Shown here: one piece after another, positions 14,491-22,858 of the stretch
Layout: each line of letters starts with the position of its first letter
How positions within the stretch are numbered: the first letter of the stretch is position 1
Assembly: GCA_021325115.1 (NCBI GenBank)
Contig: JAJPHU010000177.1
Location: 1 to 32,143 of the forward strand
Source of the DNA: Planctomycetota bacterium
GTDB lineage: Bacteria; Planctomycetota; Planctomycetia; Gemmatales; Gemmataceae
Direction: 5' to 3'
Length of the DNA: 32,143 nucleotides
Translations under genes and position numbers: made by a program
The notes under the pieces: generated by a model
The model's input: only the letters and a program-made list of their open reading frames with translations
The model's database searches: none
What the model was told of the DNA's origin: nothing

Positions 14491-15210
14491 ATGATCTCTC
14501 TCGTCGTGCCAGTCTACAACGAAGCAGACAACATCCAGGCGTTTGTGCGCGACGTGGAAAACGTGGTGAATGAACCACATGAGATACTCATCGTCTACGA
14601 TTTTCCCGAAGATAACACCTTGCCGGCACTCGCTGCGCTGACGCCGCCGTGCCCTCATGTGCGGCTGGTGCATAACACGCTGGGCCGCGGCGTGCTCAAC
14701 GCGCTCAAGGCCGGCTTCCAGGCCAGCAAAGGTGACGTCATTCTTGTCATGATGGCCGACCGCTCTGATGATCCGCAGTCGGTGCTGCCGATGGCGCGCC
14801 GGGTGCGTGAAGGAGCCGACGTGGTGGCCGGCTCGCGCTACATGCGCGGCGGCCGACAGGAAGGAGGACCGCTGTTCAAACGAACGCTGTCGCGTCTGGC
14901 CGGCATGTCGCTCTACTATCTCGCTGGTCTGCCCATTCACGATGCCACAAACAATTTCCGTGCCTACAGCCGCCGAGTGATCGAGCAAATTCCCATCGAA
15001 AGTGAAGCGAGCTTCGCCGTAGCACTGGAGCTGACGTTGAAAGCGCATTGGCGCGGCTGGCGCGTGGCCGAGGTACCGACAGTCTGGCGCGATCGCACCG
15101 CAGGGCAATCGCGCTTCCGCTTGTGGGTCTGGCTGCCGCATTATCTGCGCTGGTATCTGCGGGCACTGAGCCGTGCGTGGTTCGGTAGAACTAACGAGCC
15201 GGAAGCATAA
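14491..15210 (+). CDS. Family 2 glycosyltransferase (dolichyl-phosphate mannose synthase-like)
   Basis: 239 residues. The GT-A fold begins MISLVVPVYNEADNIQAFV; nucleotide-binding follows at HEILIVYDFPEDNT (where most relatives have DDGSxDxT, here a variant), GRGVLNALKAGFQASKGDVILVMMADRSDDP supplies the metal-binding D-x-D-like segment (about 90-93), and AGSRYMRGG and FRAYSRRVI are family-typical. No C-terminal transmembrane helices follow, as in the short bacterial Dpm1-like enzymes, so it is probably peripheral at the inner membrane, transferring a sugar to a lipid carrier or glycan. It starts three bases after the epimerase stop. Its last residues (NEPEA) are encoded by a copy of a dispersed repeat also found at 30984-31008. 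Confidence 0.9.
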   Translation: MISLVVPVYNEADNIQAFVRDVENVVNEPHEILIVYDFPEDNTLPALAALTPPCPHVRLVHNTLGRGVLNALKAGFQASKGDVILVMMADRSDDPQSVLPMARRVREGADVVAGSRYMRGGRQEGGPLFKRTLSRLAGMSLYYLAGLPIHDATNNFRAYSRRVIEQIPIESEASFAVALELTLKAHWRGWRVAEVPTVWRDRTAGQSRFRLWVWLPHYLRWYLRALSRAWFGRTNEPEA

Positions 15211-15217
15211 GCGACGG
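15193..15217 (+). repeat. Dispersed aacgagccggaagc repeat at the glycosyltransferase 3' end
   Basis: aacgagccggaagcataagc followed by gacgg matches the reverse complement of 30984-31008 at all but about three positions. The stop codon of the glycosyltransferase (15208-15210) lies within it. Confidence 0.75.
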
Positions 15218-15305
15218 GGTCTCAGAGATTCCTCTTATCCTCTGTCGCCAATCTGTTACAGTTCACGGCCGCGACGCGGTGGGTGGTAGACGAGGCGCGG
15301 AGGGC

Positions 15306-15342
15306 GGGGAACTTTTCCCCTCAGCGGAACGGAAAGTTCCCC
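15306..15342. repeat. Short palindrome between the glycosyltransferase and CxxC protein genes
   Basis: ggggaacttttcc (15306-15318) and ggaaagttcccc (15331-15342) are near-perfect reverse complements with a 12-base loop. It lies between two convergent genes and may act as a bidirectional terminator. Confidence 0.7.
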
Positions 15343-15369
15343 CCCTTCGGCGCCCACGGAAGCAACCGC

Positions 15370-15705
15370 TTACTTCACGTATTTCACCTCCTTGGGCTTG
15401 ATCCACTTCGTTCCGTCTTTCTCGAAGACGGTGCCCGTCACCATGCCTTCCTTCTCACCGCCGCCGCAGACCTCATGGTGATACGCTTCCTTGCTGCCCT
15501 TATCGAGGAAAAGGTACACGACATCCTTGTCGCCTTCCTTGACCTGGATACAGGTTGTGCATTTACGGATGCCTTGCAGCTTCAGCATGCATTTGGCGCA
15601 CGTGATCTTGCCTTTAAGCGTGACTTCCTTGTCCGCCGCTTGCGCGCTGATGGCGAGGATCACCAACAGCGCCAGGGAAACGCCTAAGTTCCAGATCAGC
15701 TTCAT
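15370..15705 (-). CDS. Small secreted CxxC protein (DUF6370-like)
   Basis: 111 residues with an N-terminal signal peptide (KLIWNLGVSLALLVILAISAQA, cleavage near AQA-AD). The mature part has a CAKC pair (residues 36-39), then KCTTC (49-53) and a later lone cysteine in EVCGGGEKEG (about 80), with a KEVTLKGKITCAKC opening and a final beta-strand-like KDGTKW. I recall this arrangement from planctomycete DUF6370 proteins. A metal- or redox-binding periplasmic role is inferred from the cysteines and context. Its ATG overlaps the stop of the RND pump gene (ATGA), so the two are translationally coupled and it is the last gene of the copper operon. Confidence 0.85.
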   Translation of the reverse strand: MKLIWNLGVSLALLVILAISAQAADKEVTLKGKITCAKCMLKLQGIRKCTTCIQVKEGDKDVVYLFLDKGSKEAYHHEVCGGGEKEGMVTGTVFEKDGTKWIKPKEVKYVK

Positions 15706-18700
15706 TTTTGGACCTCCGAAGGAGAAAAAAGCGCGGGACTCGCCGACTCCACTGCCGGATGAGTTGCCCGCGTTGACTCGTGAATCAGACCAGACATACT
15801 TCCGGCTTTCTCATCGATGAGCCGCTTCTCTTGCAGCTTCAGCCAGCGGGCGCGACGCACCCAGTAGAAGCGCACGGGCAGGAACACATCGACCACCTCA
15901 TCGGCGATGAGCAATCCGCCCATGACTGGCAGGGCCATTGCTGAGATGATTTCGCCGCCCACGCCGGTGGAAAACAACATCGGCGCGATGGCCACGATAG
16001 CGACGCCTTCGGTCAGCAGCTTGGGCCGCAGTCGATGCACCGCACCCTCGATCACGGCTTGCCGCAGTTCCTCCAGCGATTGGATCTTTTTCAGGCCGCC
16101 GCGCTTGTCAATGGCCTCGCGCAGATACACCAACATGATGATGCCGGTCTCGGTGGCCATGCCGAAAGCGGCGATGTAGCCGACCCAGATGGCCAGGGTG
16201 AATGGCTCCGGCGAACTGGACCAGCCGTGCGTGATCTTAGGGAAAAGGAATTGGAAGAAGACACCGCCGGCCAGCGCTTCCGGCACCGCCAACATCATCA
16301 GGCAGGCGTCGAGAAAATCCTTGTAGGTCAAGTACAGGATGACGAAGATCAGCACCAGCACGGCCGGCAGGATAATACGCAGCGTTTTGGCCGCCCGAAC
16401 CTGATGCTCGAACTCGCCCGACCATTCCAGATGCACGCCCTCCGGCAGCTGGACCTTCTCGGCCACAACACGCTTGGCTTCTTCGATGAAGCCGACCACG
16501 TCGCGGTCGCCGCGTACATTGAGAGTGACATAGTTGCGCAGCCGCCCGTTCTCGCTCTTAATCACCGCCGGCCCTTCGACGATGCGCACGTCGGCCACTT
16601 GCGCCAAGGGAATTTGGAGCGGCGTTCTGCCGTCGGCGATGTGCCAGGGGGCGGCCTCGTGTGCCTCTTCGGAACTGCTGGTCGGCCCGGTCATATCTGC
16701 GCTGGGGACGCCGGATGGGCGGCCGGGTCCGCCTCCATTACCGCGCGTCACCAGAAGGCGCTTGACCATCTGCTCATCTTCGCGGAAATCGCGGGCATAG
16801 CGGATGCGCACCGGGAAACGGTTGCGCCCCTCGACCGTCTGTGTAATGGTTTTGCCGCCCAAAGCTACCTCAATTGTATCTTGAATGTCGCCGACGCGCA
16901 CACCATAACGGGCGGCCTTTTGACGGTCGATGGCGATCTCCAGGTAGCCCTTGCCCATGAACGGTTCGGCCACGACGTCCATGGCACCGGGAACCGGCTT
17001 GATCGCCTGCTCGACCTCCTTGCACACGCGGTTGATCGTGTCCAGGTCGGGACCGAACACCAGGATGCCGATTTGCGTTCGCACGCCGGTCGAGAGCATG
17101 TCCACGCGGTTCTGAATAGGCATGGTCCAAATATTACTCCAGCCCGGCATCTGTACAACATCATTCATCTCCTGCATCAAATCACCCTTGGGACCACCCC
17201 TACGCTGCCACAGAATCAGTCCCTTGGCAAACGGTTTTTCCAATTCTTCGCGCAGGGCGACGAATGGCCCCAAGGAGTTCTTATCGTAGTCTTTGCCATT
17301 ACGTGCCTTGGTTGCTTCCTCGACGAAATGACCGTATTCTTTGCCATGCTCCACGTTGCTTAGCAGATCGCGTCCTGTCTTGGCGGCACGGCCCAGCTCC
17401 TCCAGCGCCGCCCAGGTAAACGCTTCCACGCCGCGATCGAACAGCTCCCAATTAATCTTTTTGTGGATACGTTCGATCCACAATTCACGGCGGTGTTTCT
17501 CCAATGCCTTGAGAACTTCGCTGGCGAAGGTTTTGCTCGGAGTCCCTAACAATTCGGCGACGGCGTCGAAGAGACGCTGCGGTAGCGATTCCTGCAGTTC
17601 CAGGGCGTTTGCCGGCTCTGCCATGAGCACCTGGCGATCGTGCAAGCGTTGAGCGACCACCTGCGTTACCTTGGTTACATCCTCCAGGGCCGGATTTTTC
17701 GACAACCACAATCCGTAAAGAGGGGCCAATTCTTGAACCAGCTTGTCTATCTCGGCCTGCTCGAACCGCTCCCTGGCGGTCACGGTTCCGATGTTCTTGA
17801 GCAGATCAGCAGTACGGAAGCGGCGCAGCGTATCCTCGACGGCAAAGCGTGTCAGCAGCGGACCCAGTTCCTTCTCGAATTCAAGGTAGCGTTGCAAGGC
17901 CAATTCGCGCATCACCTCATCGAACCGTGTCAGGGCTGCCATGGTGGCATCGTTGATAAGGGCGTTGCGTTCTTCAGCATCGGCCCGGCGAACGTAGCCG
18001 CGCTCCTCCAGGACGCTCAGGATGAGTCGGACCTGGCGCGCGGCATCGTTGAAGGCCAGGGCGCGACGCGGCCATAACTCGTGCGGCCGAAAATTGACGA
18101 ACGTCTCGACCATCTCCATCGGCGCCGGGTCAGTCGGCGTGTCAGCGCGGCCGGCTTTATCAATGACCGACTCTACTTCGGGAAACTGACGTAACAAGGC
18201 GTCGCGGATCTTGAGATCGTCGGCTGCCTCCGTCACGCTGGCTCGTGGCACCGTGACCGGCATGTCCATGACCGTCTGCTCGTCCAGCGGCGGCATGAAT
18301 TCGACGCCGATCTTGGGGAAGTGGTAAGCGGCCAGGCCGACCGGTACCAGCGTGATGAAACTCAAGAGTTGCCACAACCAGCCGCGCGTGAAGACCACGG
18401 TCAGGAAAATCACCACGGCCAGGACAACGAAGAAGCAAATCTCCCAGTCGTGGTGCGCTGCTCCCATGCCCAGCACCGCCTGCAAGGGGAACATGCCCAC
18501 GGCCAGAATCAGCAAGACCGCAAACATCCACATGACCAGATTGCGACGCGGCAGCGCCCAGGTCAGCAGCGGTTTGTAAATGTGGATGAAGCTGCGGACG
18601 ATCCAGTTCTCTTCCTCGCCCCGGATGCGGCCTTTGAGGAATGTCGGAATCAGGGCCGGCACCACCGTCACCGAGATCAATGCGACACCAACCATCGCCA

Positions 18701-20180
18701 GGCTTTTCGTGAAAGCCATCGGATGAAAATACTTGCCCTCACGGCCGCTCATGGCAAAAACAGGGATAAAAGAGATCAAAATAATCATAACGGAGAAGAA
18801 GATCGGCCGGCCCACCATGCGGCAGGCGCGGACGACGATTTCAGTGGTGTTGCCGCGCACCGGCTCAGCGCCGAAATGTTCCTTCAGGTGATGCGTAGCA
18901 TTCTCGACCATGACGATGGCCTGATCGACCAAGATGCCGATGGAGATGGTGATGCCGGCCAGAGACATGATGTTAGCCTGCACGTCGAGGATGTGAAGCA
19001 TGCGCAGTAGCCACAGCATTAAAAACGAGAACAACACCGATAGCGGCAGCGTCACGCAGATGACGAAGACGCTGCGGAAGTGCATCAAAATGAGCAAGAT
19101 GGCCACGCTGGCGATGAGCATTTCGTGCCCCATCACTTCGGTGACATTGTGAATGGCCCCGTGGATCAACCGGGTGCGGTCGTAGGCGGGGACAATGTGA
19201 ACGCCGGGTGGCAGAGCCGGTTGCAGTTCCTGGATTTTTTGTTTGATGCGGTTGGTGACGGCCAACGGGTTCTCGCCGTAGCGCATTAGAACAGCGGCAC
19301 CGACCACTTCGCTGCCGCCCTTGATGAAAACGCTGCGGCGGAACTGTGTGCCCACCTGCACGCGGGCCACATTTTTGACAAAGATGGGTGTCCCGTTGCG
19401 CGAAGCAAGGACCGTGTCTTCGATGTCCTTGAGGACTTGTTGCTCGCTGGTACGGGAGCCGTCCGCGAGTGTACCGAGCCAACCGACGCCGCGGATAAGG
19501 TACTCGGCATTGTTCTTCTGCACGACGCGACCGCCGACGGCAGAGTTGCTGCGGGCCACGGCTTCATACAACTCGCCGAGCGTGATATTGTAGGCGCGGA
19601 GAGCATTGGGATCGACATCGATCTGGTATTCCAGCGGCGTTCCGCCGACGGTGGCGACCTCAGCCACGCCGGGCACCGAGTTGATTTCCGGACCGATGTA
19701 ATATTTCTGCAAGGCCCAACGGCGCCCCGGCTCCAGGTCACCGCCTTCGACGGTGTACCAGAAGATTTGGCCGACCGCTGTGGTGTCCGGGGCCAGGTAC
19801 GGCACCACGCCTTCGGGCAGGAAAGTGCTGGCCAGAGTCAAACGCTCCAGCACACGCTCGCGGGCAAAGTAGAAATCGATATTGTCCTCGAAGATCAGCA
19901 CGATCATCGAGAAGTTGAATTCCGAGGACGAGCGCACGGTTTTGACGCCGGCCAAGCCCTGCAATTTAAGAGAGAGCGGATAGGTTATTTGGTCCTCGAT
20001 CTCGCGCGGGCTGCGGCCGGGCCAGTCGGTGAAAACGATGACCTGGTTTTCCGACAAGTCCGGGGTAGCATCCATCGGCGTGTGCAGCACGGCGTAGACA
20101 GCAAACAGTGCCAGCACCGCCGCCATGAACAATACCAGGAAGCGATTGCGGATCGAATATTCGATAATTTTTTCGATCAC
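15702..20180 (-). CDS. cusA: CusA-type heavy-metal RND efflux pump, enlarged (1492 residues)
   Basis: Inner-membrane proton/metal antiporter of the HME-RND group. GTG start at 20180 follows GGAGAAGGA. It matches E. coli CusA (about 1047 residues) along both halves. Proton-relay equivalents are D419 (ILVDQAIVMVEN), E1344 (FGMATETGII) and K1387 (RLRPKLLTEG). The copper-binding methionine triad is preserved at M640 (VMDMPV), M690 (MEMVET) and M1028 (RVDMLSTG), which favours Cu(I)/Ag(I) over zinc or cobalt. Two departures: residues about 545-622 hold three apparent membrane segments where CusA has one, and residues about 705-998 are an extra, charged, largely helical block inserted between FVNFRPHELWP and GDLMQEMNDVVQMPG. 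The frame is continuous through both, so these are not sequence errors of one base. A further low-complexity loop lies at 1145-1180. Confidence 0.95.
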   Translation of the reverse strand: MIEKIIEYSIRNRFLVLFMAAVLALFAVYAVLHTPMDATPDLSENQVIVFTDWPGRSPREIEDQITYPLSLKLQGLAGVKTVRSSSEFNFSMIVLIFEDNIDFYFARERVLERLTLASTFLPEGVVPYLAPDTTAVGQIFWYTVEGGDLEPGRRWALQKYYIGPEINSVPGVAEVATVGGTPLEYQIDVDPNALRAYNITLGELYEAVARSNSAVGGRVVQKNNAEYLIRGVGWLGTLADGSRTSEQQVLKDIEDTVLASRNGTPIFVKNVARVQVGTQFRRSVFIKGGSEVVGAAVLMRYGENPLAVTNRIKQKIQELQPALPPGVHIVPAYDRTRLIHGAIHNVTEVMGHEMLIASVAILLILMHFRSVFVICVTLPLSVLFSFLMLWLLRMLHILDVQANIMSLAGITISIGILVDQAIVMVENATHHLKEHFGAEPVRGNTTEIVVRACRMVGRPIFFSVMIILISFIPVFAMSGREGKYFHPMAFTKSLAMVGVALISVTVVPALIPTFLKGRIRGEEENWIVRSFIHIYKPLLTWALPRRNLVMWMFAVLLILAVGMFPLQAVLGMGAAHHDWEICFFVVLAVVIFLTVVFTRGWLWQLLSFITLVPVGLAAYHFPKIGVEFMPPLDEQTVMDMPVTVPRASVTEAADDLKIRDALLRQFPEVESVIDKAGRADTPTDPAPMEMVETFVNFRPHELWPRRALAFNDAARQVRLILSVLEERGYVRRADAEERNALINDATMAALTRFDEVMRELALQRYLEFEKELGPLLTRFAVEDTLRRFRTADLLKNIGTVTARERFEQAEIDKLVQELAPLYGLWLSKNPALEDVTKVTQVVAQRLHDRQVLMAEPANALELQESLPQRLFDAVAELLGTPSKTFASEVLKALEKHRRELWIERIHKKINWELFDRGVEAFTWAALEELGRAAKTGRDLLSNVEHGKEYGHFVEEATKARNGKDYDKNSLGPFVALREELEKPFAKGLILWQRRGGPKGDLMQEMNDVVQMPGWSNIWTMPIQNRVDMLSTGVRTQIGILVFGPDLDTINRVCKEVEQAIKPVPGAMDVVAEPFMGKGYLEIAIDRQKAARYGVRVGDIQDTIEVALGGKTITQTVEGRNRFPVRIRYARDFREDEQMVKRLLVTRGNGGGPGRPSGVPSADMTGPTSSSEEAHEAAPWHIADGRTPLQIPLAQVADVRIVEGPAVIKSENGRLRNYVTLNVRGDRDVVGFIEEAKRVVAEKVQLPEGVHLEWSGEFEHQVRAAKTLRIILPAVLVLIFVILYLTYKDFLDACLMMLAVPEALAGGVFFQFLFPKITHGWSSSPEPFTLAIWVGYIAAFGMATETGIIMLVYLREAIDKRGGLKKIQSLEELRQAVIEGAVHRLRPKLLTEGVAIVAIAPMLFSTGVGGEIISAMALPVMGGLLIADEVVDVFLPVRFYWVRRARWLKLQEKRLIDEKAGSMSGLIHESTRATHPAVESASPALFSPSEVQK

Positions 20181-20298
20181 GGTTCCTTCTCCACCTATTG
20201 GGGATGAGGAGAGGAGCGGACGGTTAGGGCCAGGCAGAAGCGTTTAGCGCGACCCGATTGCTCTGCCGGTCCTGCCGCCGTCCCCCATGTTCCCGCGG

Positions 20299-22050
20299 CT
20301 ACTTTTGTTTCTTGGCCTTGGCTTTTAGCTCCTTCACCTTGGCGAGTGTTCGCTCCGGGTCCGCCAAGGCGTTGTCCTTACACCCCGTGCAGCAAAGAAA
20401 GACTTTTTGGCCGTTGATTTCGACCATAGCCGGCGGCCCCATTTGGCCGAGCAGATTGTCCGTCTCGATGGGGCAGTATTTCTGCTCCTCGGCCAAGCGT
20501 CGGTTCTCTGGGCTGAGCTTGGCGAGGTTGGCCTGCACCTTGGAGTTCTTGTCATGCCTCATCGACGGCCGGACGGTGGTCTTCGCCGAGGCATGTTCGC
20601 TATGCGGTCCGCCGCTGGCGCCGAAGTAGGTGGAGGCGGCTCCCGCTGTCAGCCGCGTTTCGGCGTCGATGAGGAACGAGCCGGTCGTCACCACCCGCTC
20701 GCCCTCTTGCAGTCCGCGAACCACGGGGTAGAAGCCGCCGCAGCGCGGTCCCAACTCCACTTCAACTCCTTCATAAACATCCGGTTCCGTCTCGCGGTAA
20801 ACGAACTTGCGGCTGCCGGTGTCGATCACCGCGCGTTCCGGCACGGCCAACACTTGCCCTTGTCGATACTTCTGTTTCTGGTGTTCGCTCGCGTCCGACG
20901 GCAGCAGATCTAGCCGTGTGATGGGGACCTGAAGTTGTACGGTAGCGTACATGCCCGGCCGCAGCTCATGGTCCGGGTTATCCATGTCGAAGCGCACCAT
21001 GAGCGTGCGTGTGGCAGCATCCATATGGGGATGGACAAAGACGATGGTTCCCTTGAACTGCCGATTGGGGAACGCCTGGGTAGTGGCGATGACAGGCAGC
21101 TTCTTGTCCACCGCATCTTTAAGGAAGGGCCAATCGTCCTCGTAAACCTGGCCCTCGATCCACACGGTAGATAAGTCGGCCACGTCGTACAGCCGGGCAC
21201 CTTCTTCGACATACTCGCCTTCGACCTGGTACTTCTTGATGACGTGGCCGTGGATCGGCGAACGGATGGTGAGATGCGTAACGGTTTTGCCGCTCTGCAC
21301 GATTTTGTCGATCTGCTCGTCATCGATGCCCCACAGCCGCAGCCGATCACGGGCCGTGCGTTCGTCGTCTCGATCGCCGTTCTGCCGGGCGTCCAGCAGG
21401 TTTTTGATGGTGACAGCGAGGTAGGGGTTGTACAGCTCCGCCAACGGCTCGCCTTTCTCGACGAGCTGGCCGGTAACGTTGGCGTACAGCTTGTCGATGC
21501 GGCTCTTGCCCGTGGGACGGGCCGTGATACGAGCCAGTTTGCGCTCGTCGAACTCAACAAAGCCGACCGCCCTGATCTCATGGGTCAAGGACTGATAGCT
21601 AATCTCGGTCGTTTCGATACCGGCGACGGCTACCTTGTACGGTGTCAGCTGGACGCGGCTGACGACGCCGGGCGGCAGCGCCTCGTCCTCTTCTTTGCTG
21701 CCCTTTTTGCGCCTGGATAGCGGCATGGCACAGATGGGGCACTTGTCCGGATGATCGCGGACAATAGTCGGGTGCATCGGGCACCAGTATTCGCTATCGG
21801 GGCTGACAGCCGTTTCGGTCTTCAGCACGGGCCGCGTCCATTTTTCGTAGTAGGCGTTGATGGTGTCCCAGTAGGCGATGATGCCCCCGATGGCGGCCAG
21901 GATGGCGATAAAACGTAGTCGGGCCAGCTTGACCAGAACGACGAAATGGAACCACCACCCCATTTTTCCCAGCGGCCCCAGTCCTGGCGGAGCGCGAAGG
22001 CCGCCTTCGTCGGCAGAATCGGCGGATTGAGAGATATTCTGACTCAACAT
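20299..22050 (-). CDS. cusB: CusB-type RND periplasmic adaptor with two extra metal-binding modules
   Basis: 583 residues, ATG at 22050 with GAGGAGAAG upstream. A membrane anchor (about 45-62) precedes a heavy-metal-binding domain YWCPMHP...DKCPICAMPL (88-110; C90, H93, C104, C107). The adaptor core follows: beta-barrel/lipoyl halves around GFVEFDERKLARI and SPIHGHVIKKYQVEGEYVEEG, an alpha-hairpin (about 205-255), and the C-terminal membrane-proximal domain (TGSRKFVYRE, LQEGERVVTTGSFLIDAE). Beyond the usual end, a tail of about 80 residues contains a CPIE motif and FLCCTGCKDNA, a second cysteine site resembling YHS/TRASH-type metal binders. It links the RND pump to an outer-membrane channel and may hand metal to it. 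It sits 118 bases before the pump gene, same strand. Confidence 0.93.
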   Translation of the reverse strand: MLSQNISQSADSADEGGLRAPPGLGPLGKMGWWFHFVVLVKLARLRFIAILAAIGGIIAYWDTINAYYEKWTRPVLKTETAVSPDSEYWCPMHPTIVRDHPDKCPICAMPLSRRKKGSKEEDEALPPGVVSRVQLTPYKVAVAGIETTEISYQSLTHEIRAVGFVEFDERKLARITARPTGKSRIDKLYANVTGQLVEKGEPLAELYNPYLAVTIKNLLDARQNGDRDDERTARDRLRLWGIDDEQIDKIVQSGKTVTHLTIRSPIHGHVIKKYQVEGEYVEEGARLYDVADLSTVWIEGQVYEDDWPFLKDAVDKKLPVIATTQAFPNRQFKGTIVFVHPHMDAATRTLMVRFDMDNPDHELRPGMYATVQLQVPITRLDLLPSDASEHQKQKYRQGQVLAVPERAVIDTGSRKFVYRETEPDVYEGVEVELGPRCGGFYPVVRGLQEGERVVTTGSFLIDAETRLTAGAASTYFGASGGPHSEHASAKTTVRPSMRHDKNSKVQANLAKLSPENRRLAEEQKYCPIETDNLLGQMGPPAMVEINGQKVFLCCTGCKDNALADPERTLAKVKELKAKAKKQK

Positions 22051-22134
22051 AAGATCTTCTCCTCATGAAGGAATCCCCTCGGTTGGCGACACTTCTACGA
22101 AGCGTCGCTAAACAGCTGAGTTGTGGGACTATTC

Positions 22135-22641
22135 CTAAATGAGGAGGTGTCGCAGCGCGATGACGAGGTCGGACGATGGAGGAGACCAGTAGGAAGAAGG
22201 AGCGAATCGACCGCATTTCAGTTCGCAGCCCATGAACTGGAACGGGTCGCAGCTGTCATGGAGCGCGAAAACGAGAACGTTTACTGAATAGCGGCCAAAA
22301 TCCGAACAAGAAACGAGCTGGGCTTCGGTGAGAGTCTTTTGGCATCCCAACGAACGGATCTGCTCGGCAGGACGGCTGGCGGCTTGCTGGGCGGCCTGAC
22401 AGCAACAACAGCACGGTTTCGTTGTCGTGGACTCTTGGTTCCCGCGCTCCATCGGCTCGCCGGCAGGATCAGCACAGCAAGAGCGATCACAGCAGATGGA
22501 CGGGACCAGGATGCTCAAGCAGAAAGGTTTGATGTGTCCATCCGGGCAGTGGCACTGCAAATGAGGCAAGCCGGCCAGCAGCGTCGAAACTGCCGTCGTC
22601 CAAACTCCTATCGCCCAGAGAATCGCACGCAGCCGGATCAT
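22135..22641 (-). CDS. Secreted cysteine-rich protein, first gene of the copper operon
   Basis: 168 residues. A signal-like N-terminus (RLRAILWAIGVWTTAVSTLLAG) precedes LQCHCPDGH, SICCDRSCCADP and a CCCCC run at about residues 77-81, with further cysteines at DSC, GCELKC. About 19 cysteines in all, which suggests metal binding. I do not recognise a named family. The gene ends 84 bases before the adaptor gene on the same strand. A good sigma-70-like promoter sits immediately before the ATG (see the promoter entry), and this gene may therefore be the first of a copper-responsive operon. A metal-chaperone or sequestering role is inference. Confidence 0.75.
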   Translation of the reverse strand: MIRLRAILWAIGVWTTAVSTLLAGLPHLQCHCPDGHIKPFCLSILVPSICCDRSCCADPAGEPMERGNQESTTTKPCCCCCQAAQQAASRPAEQIRSLGCQKTLTEAQLVSCSDFGRYSVNVLVFALHDSCDPFQFMGCELKCGRFAPSSYWSPPSSDLVIALRHLLI

Positions 22642-22677
22642 GCCCCTATTCTATAGCTGGTAAAGATGGCGAGTCAA
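22642..22677 (-). promoter_or_regulatory. Sigma-70-like promoter, apparently leaderless
   Basis: On the minus strand TTGACT (22677-22672) and TATAGA (22655-22650) are separated by 16 bases. The ATG of the cysteine-rich gene starts nine bases after the end of the -10 box, so transcription would begin at or next to the start codon. No ribosome-binding site fits in between. Confidence 0.5.
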
Positions 22678-22858
22678 TTGCAGTGTTTCCCCTGCTTCTC
22701 TCGTTTGCTCATAGTCTGCGGGTCTCTCCGTTGCGCGCGGACGGGTTCTTTCAAGTAAATTGCCACGCATAACCGAACAAAAGAGCATACGCATAGTTTG
22801 CGCCCATTCCGCGACGGAGACAGGTTGCTTCGTCGCCAGGCTTGGAGGATTAGGAGGG

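Noticed and set aside
16035-17363. Long plus-strand frame of 442 residues opposite the pump gene
   Set aside because: It is a His/Asp/Gln-rich antisense shadow of a GC-rich gene, with no conserved domain, and the pump frame is clearly the real one.
15702-20180. Frameshift or gene fusion explaining the size of the pump
   Set aside because: The frame is open throughout and both CusA halves are in order with their key residues, so the extra block is an insertion.
22760-22858. Longer start of the patatin-like gene
   Set aside because: It would place 33 residues before a clear lipoprotein signal peptide; the start at 22859 fits the signal.
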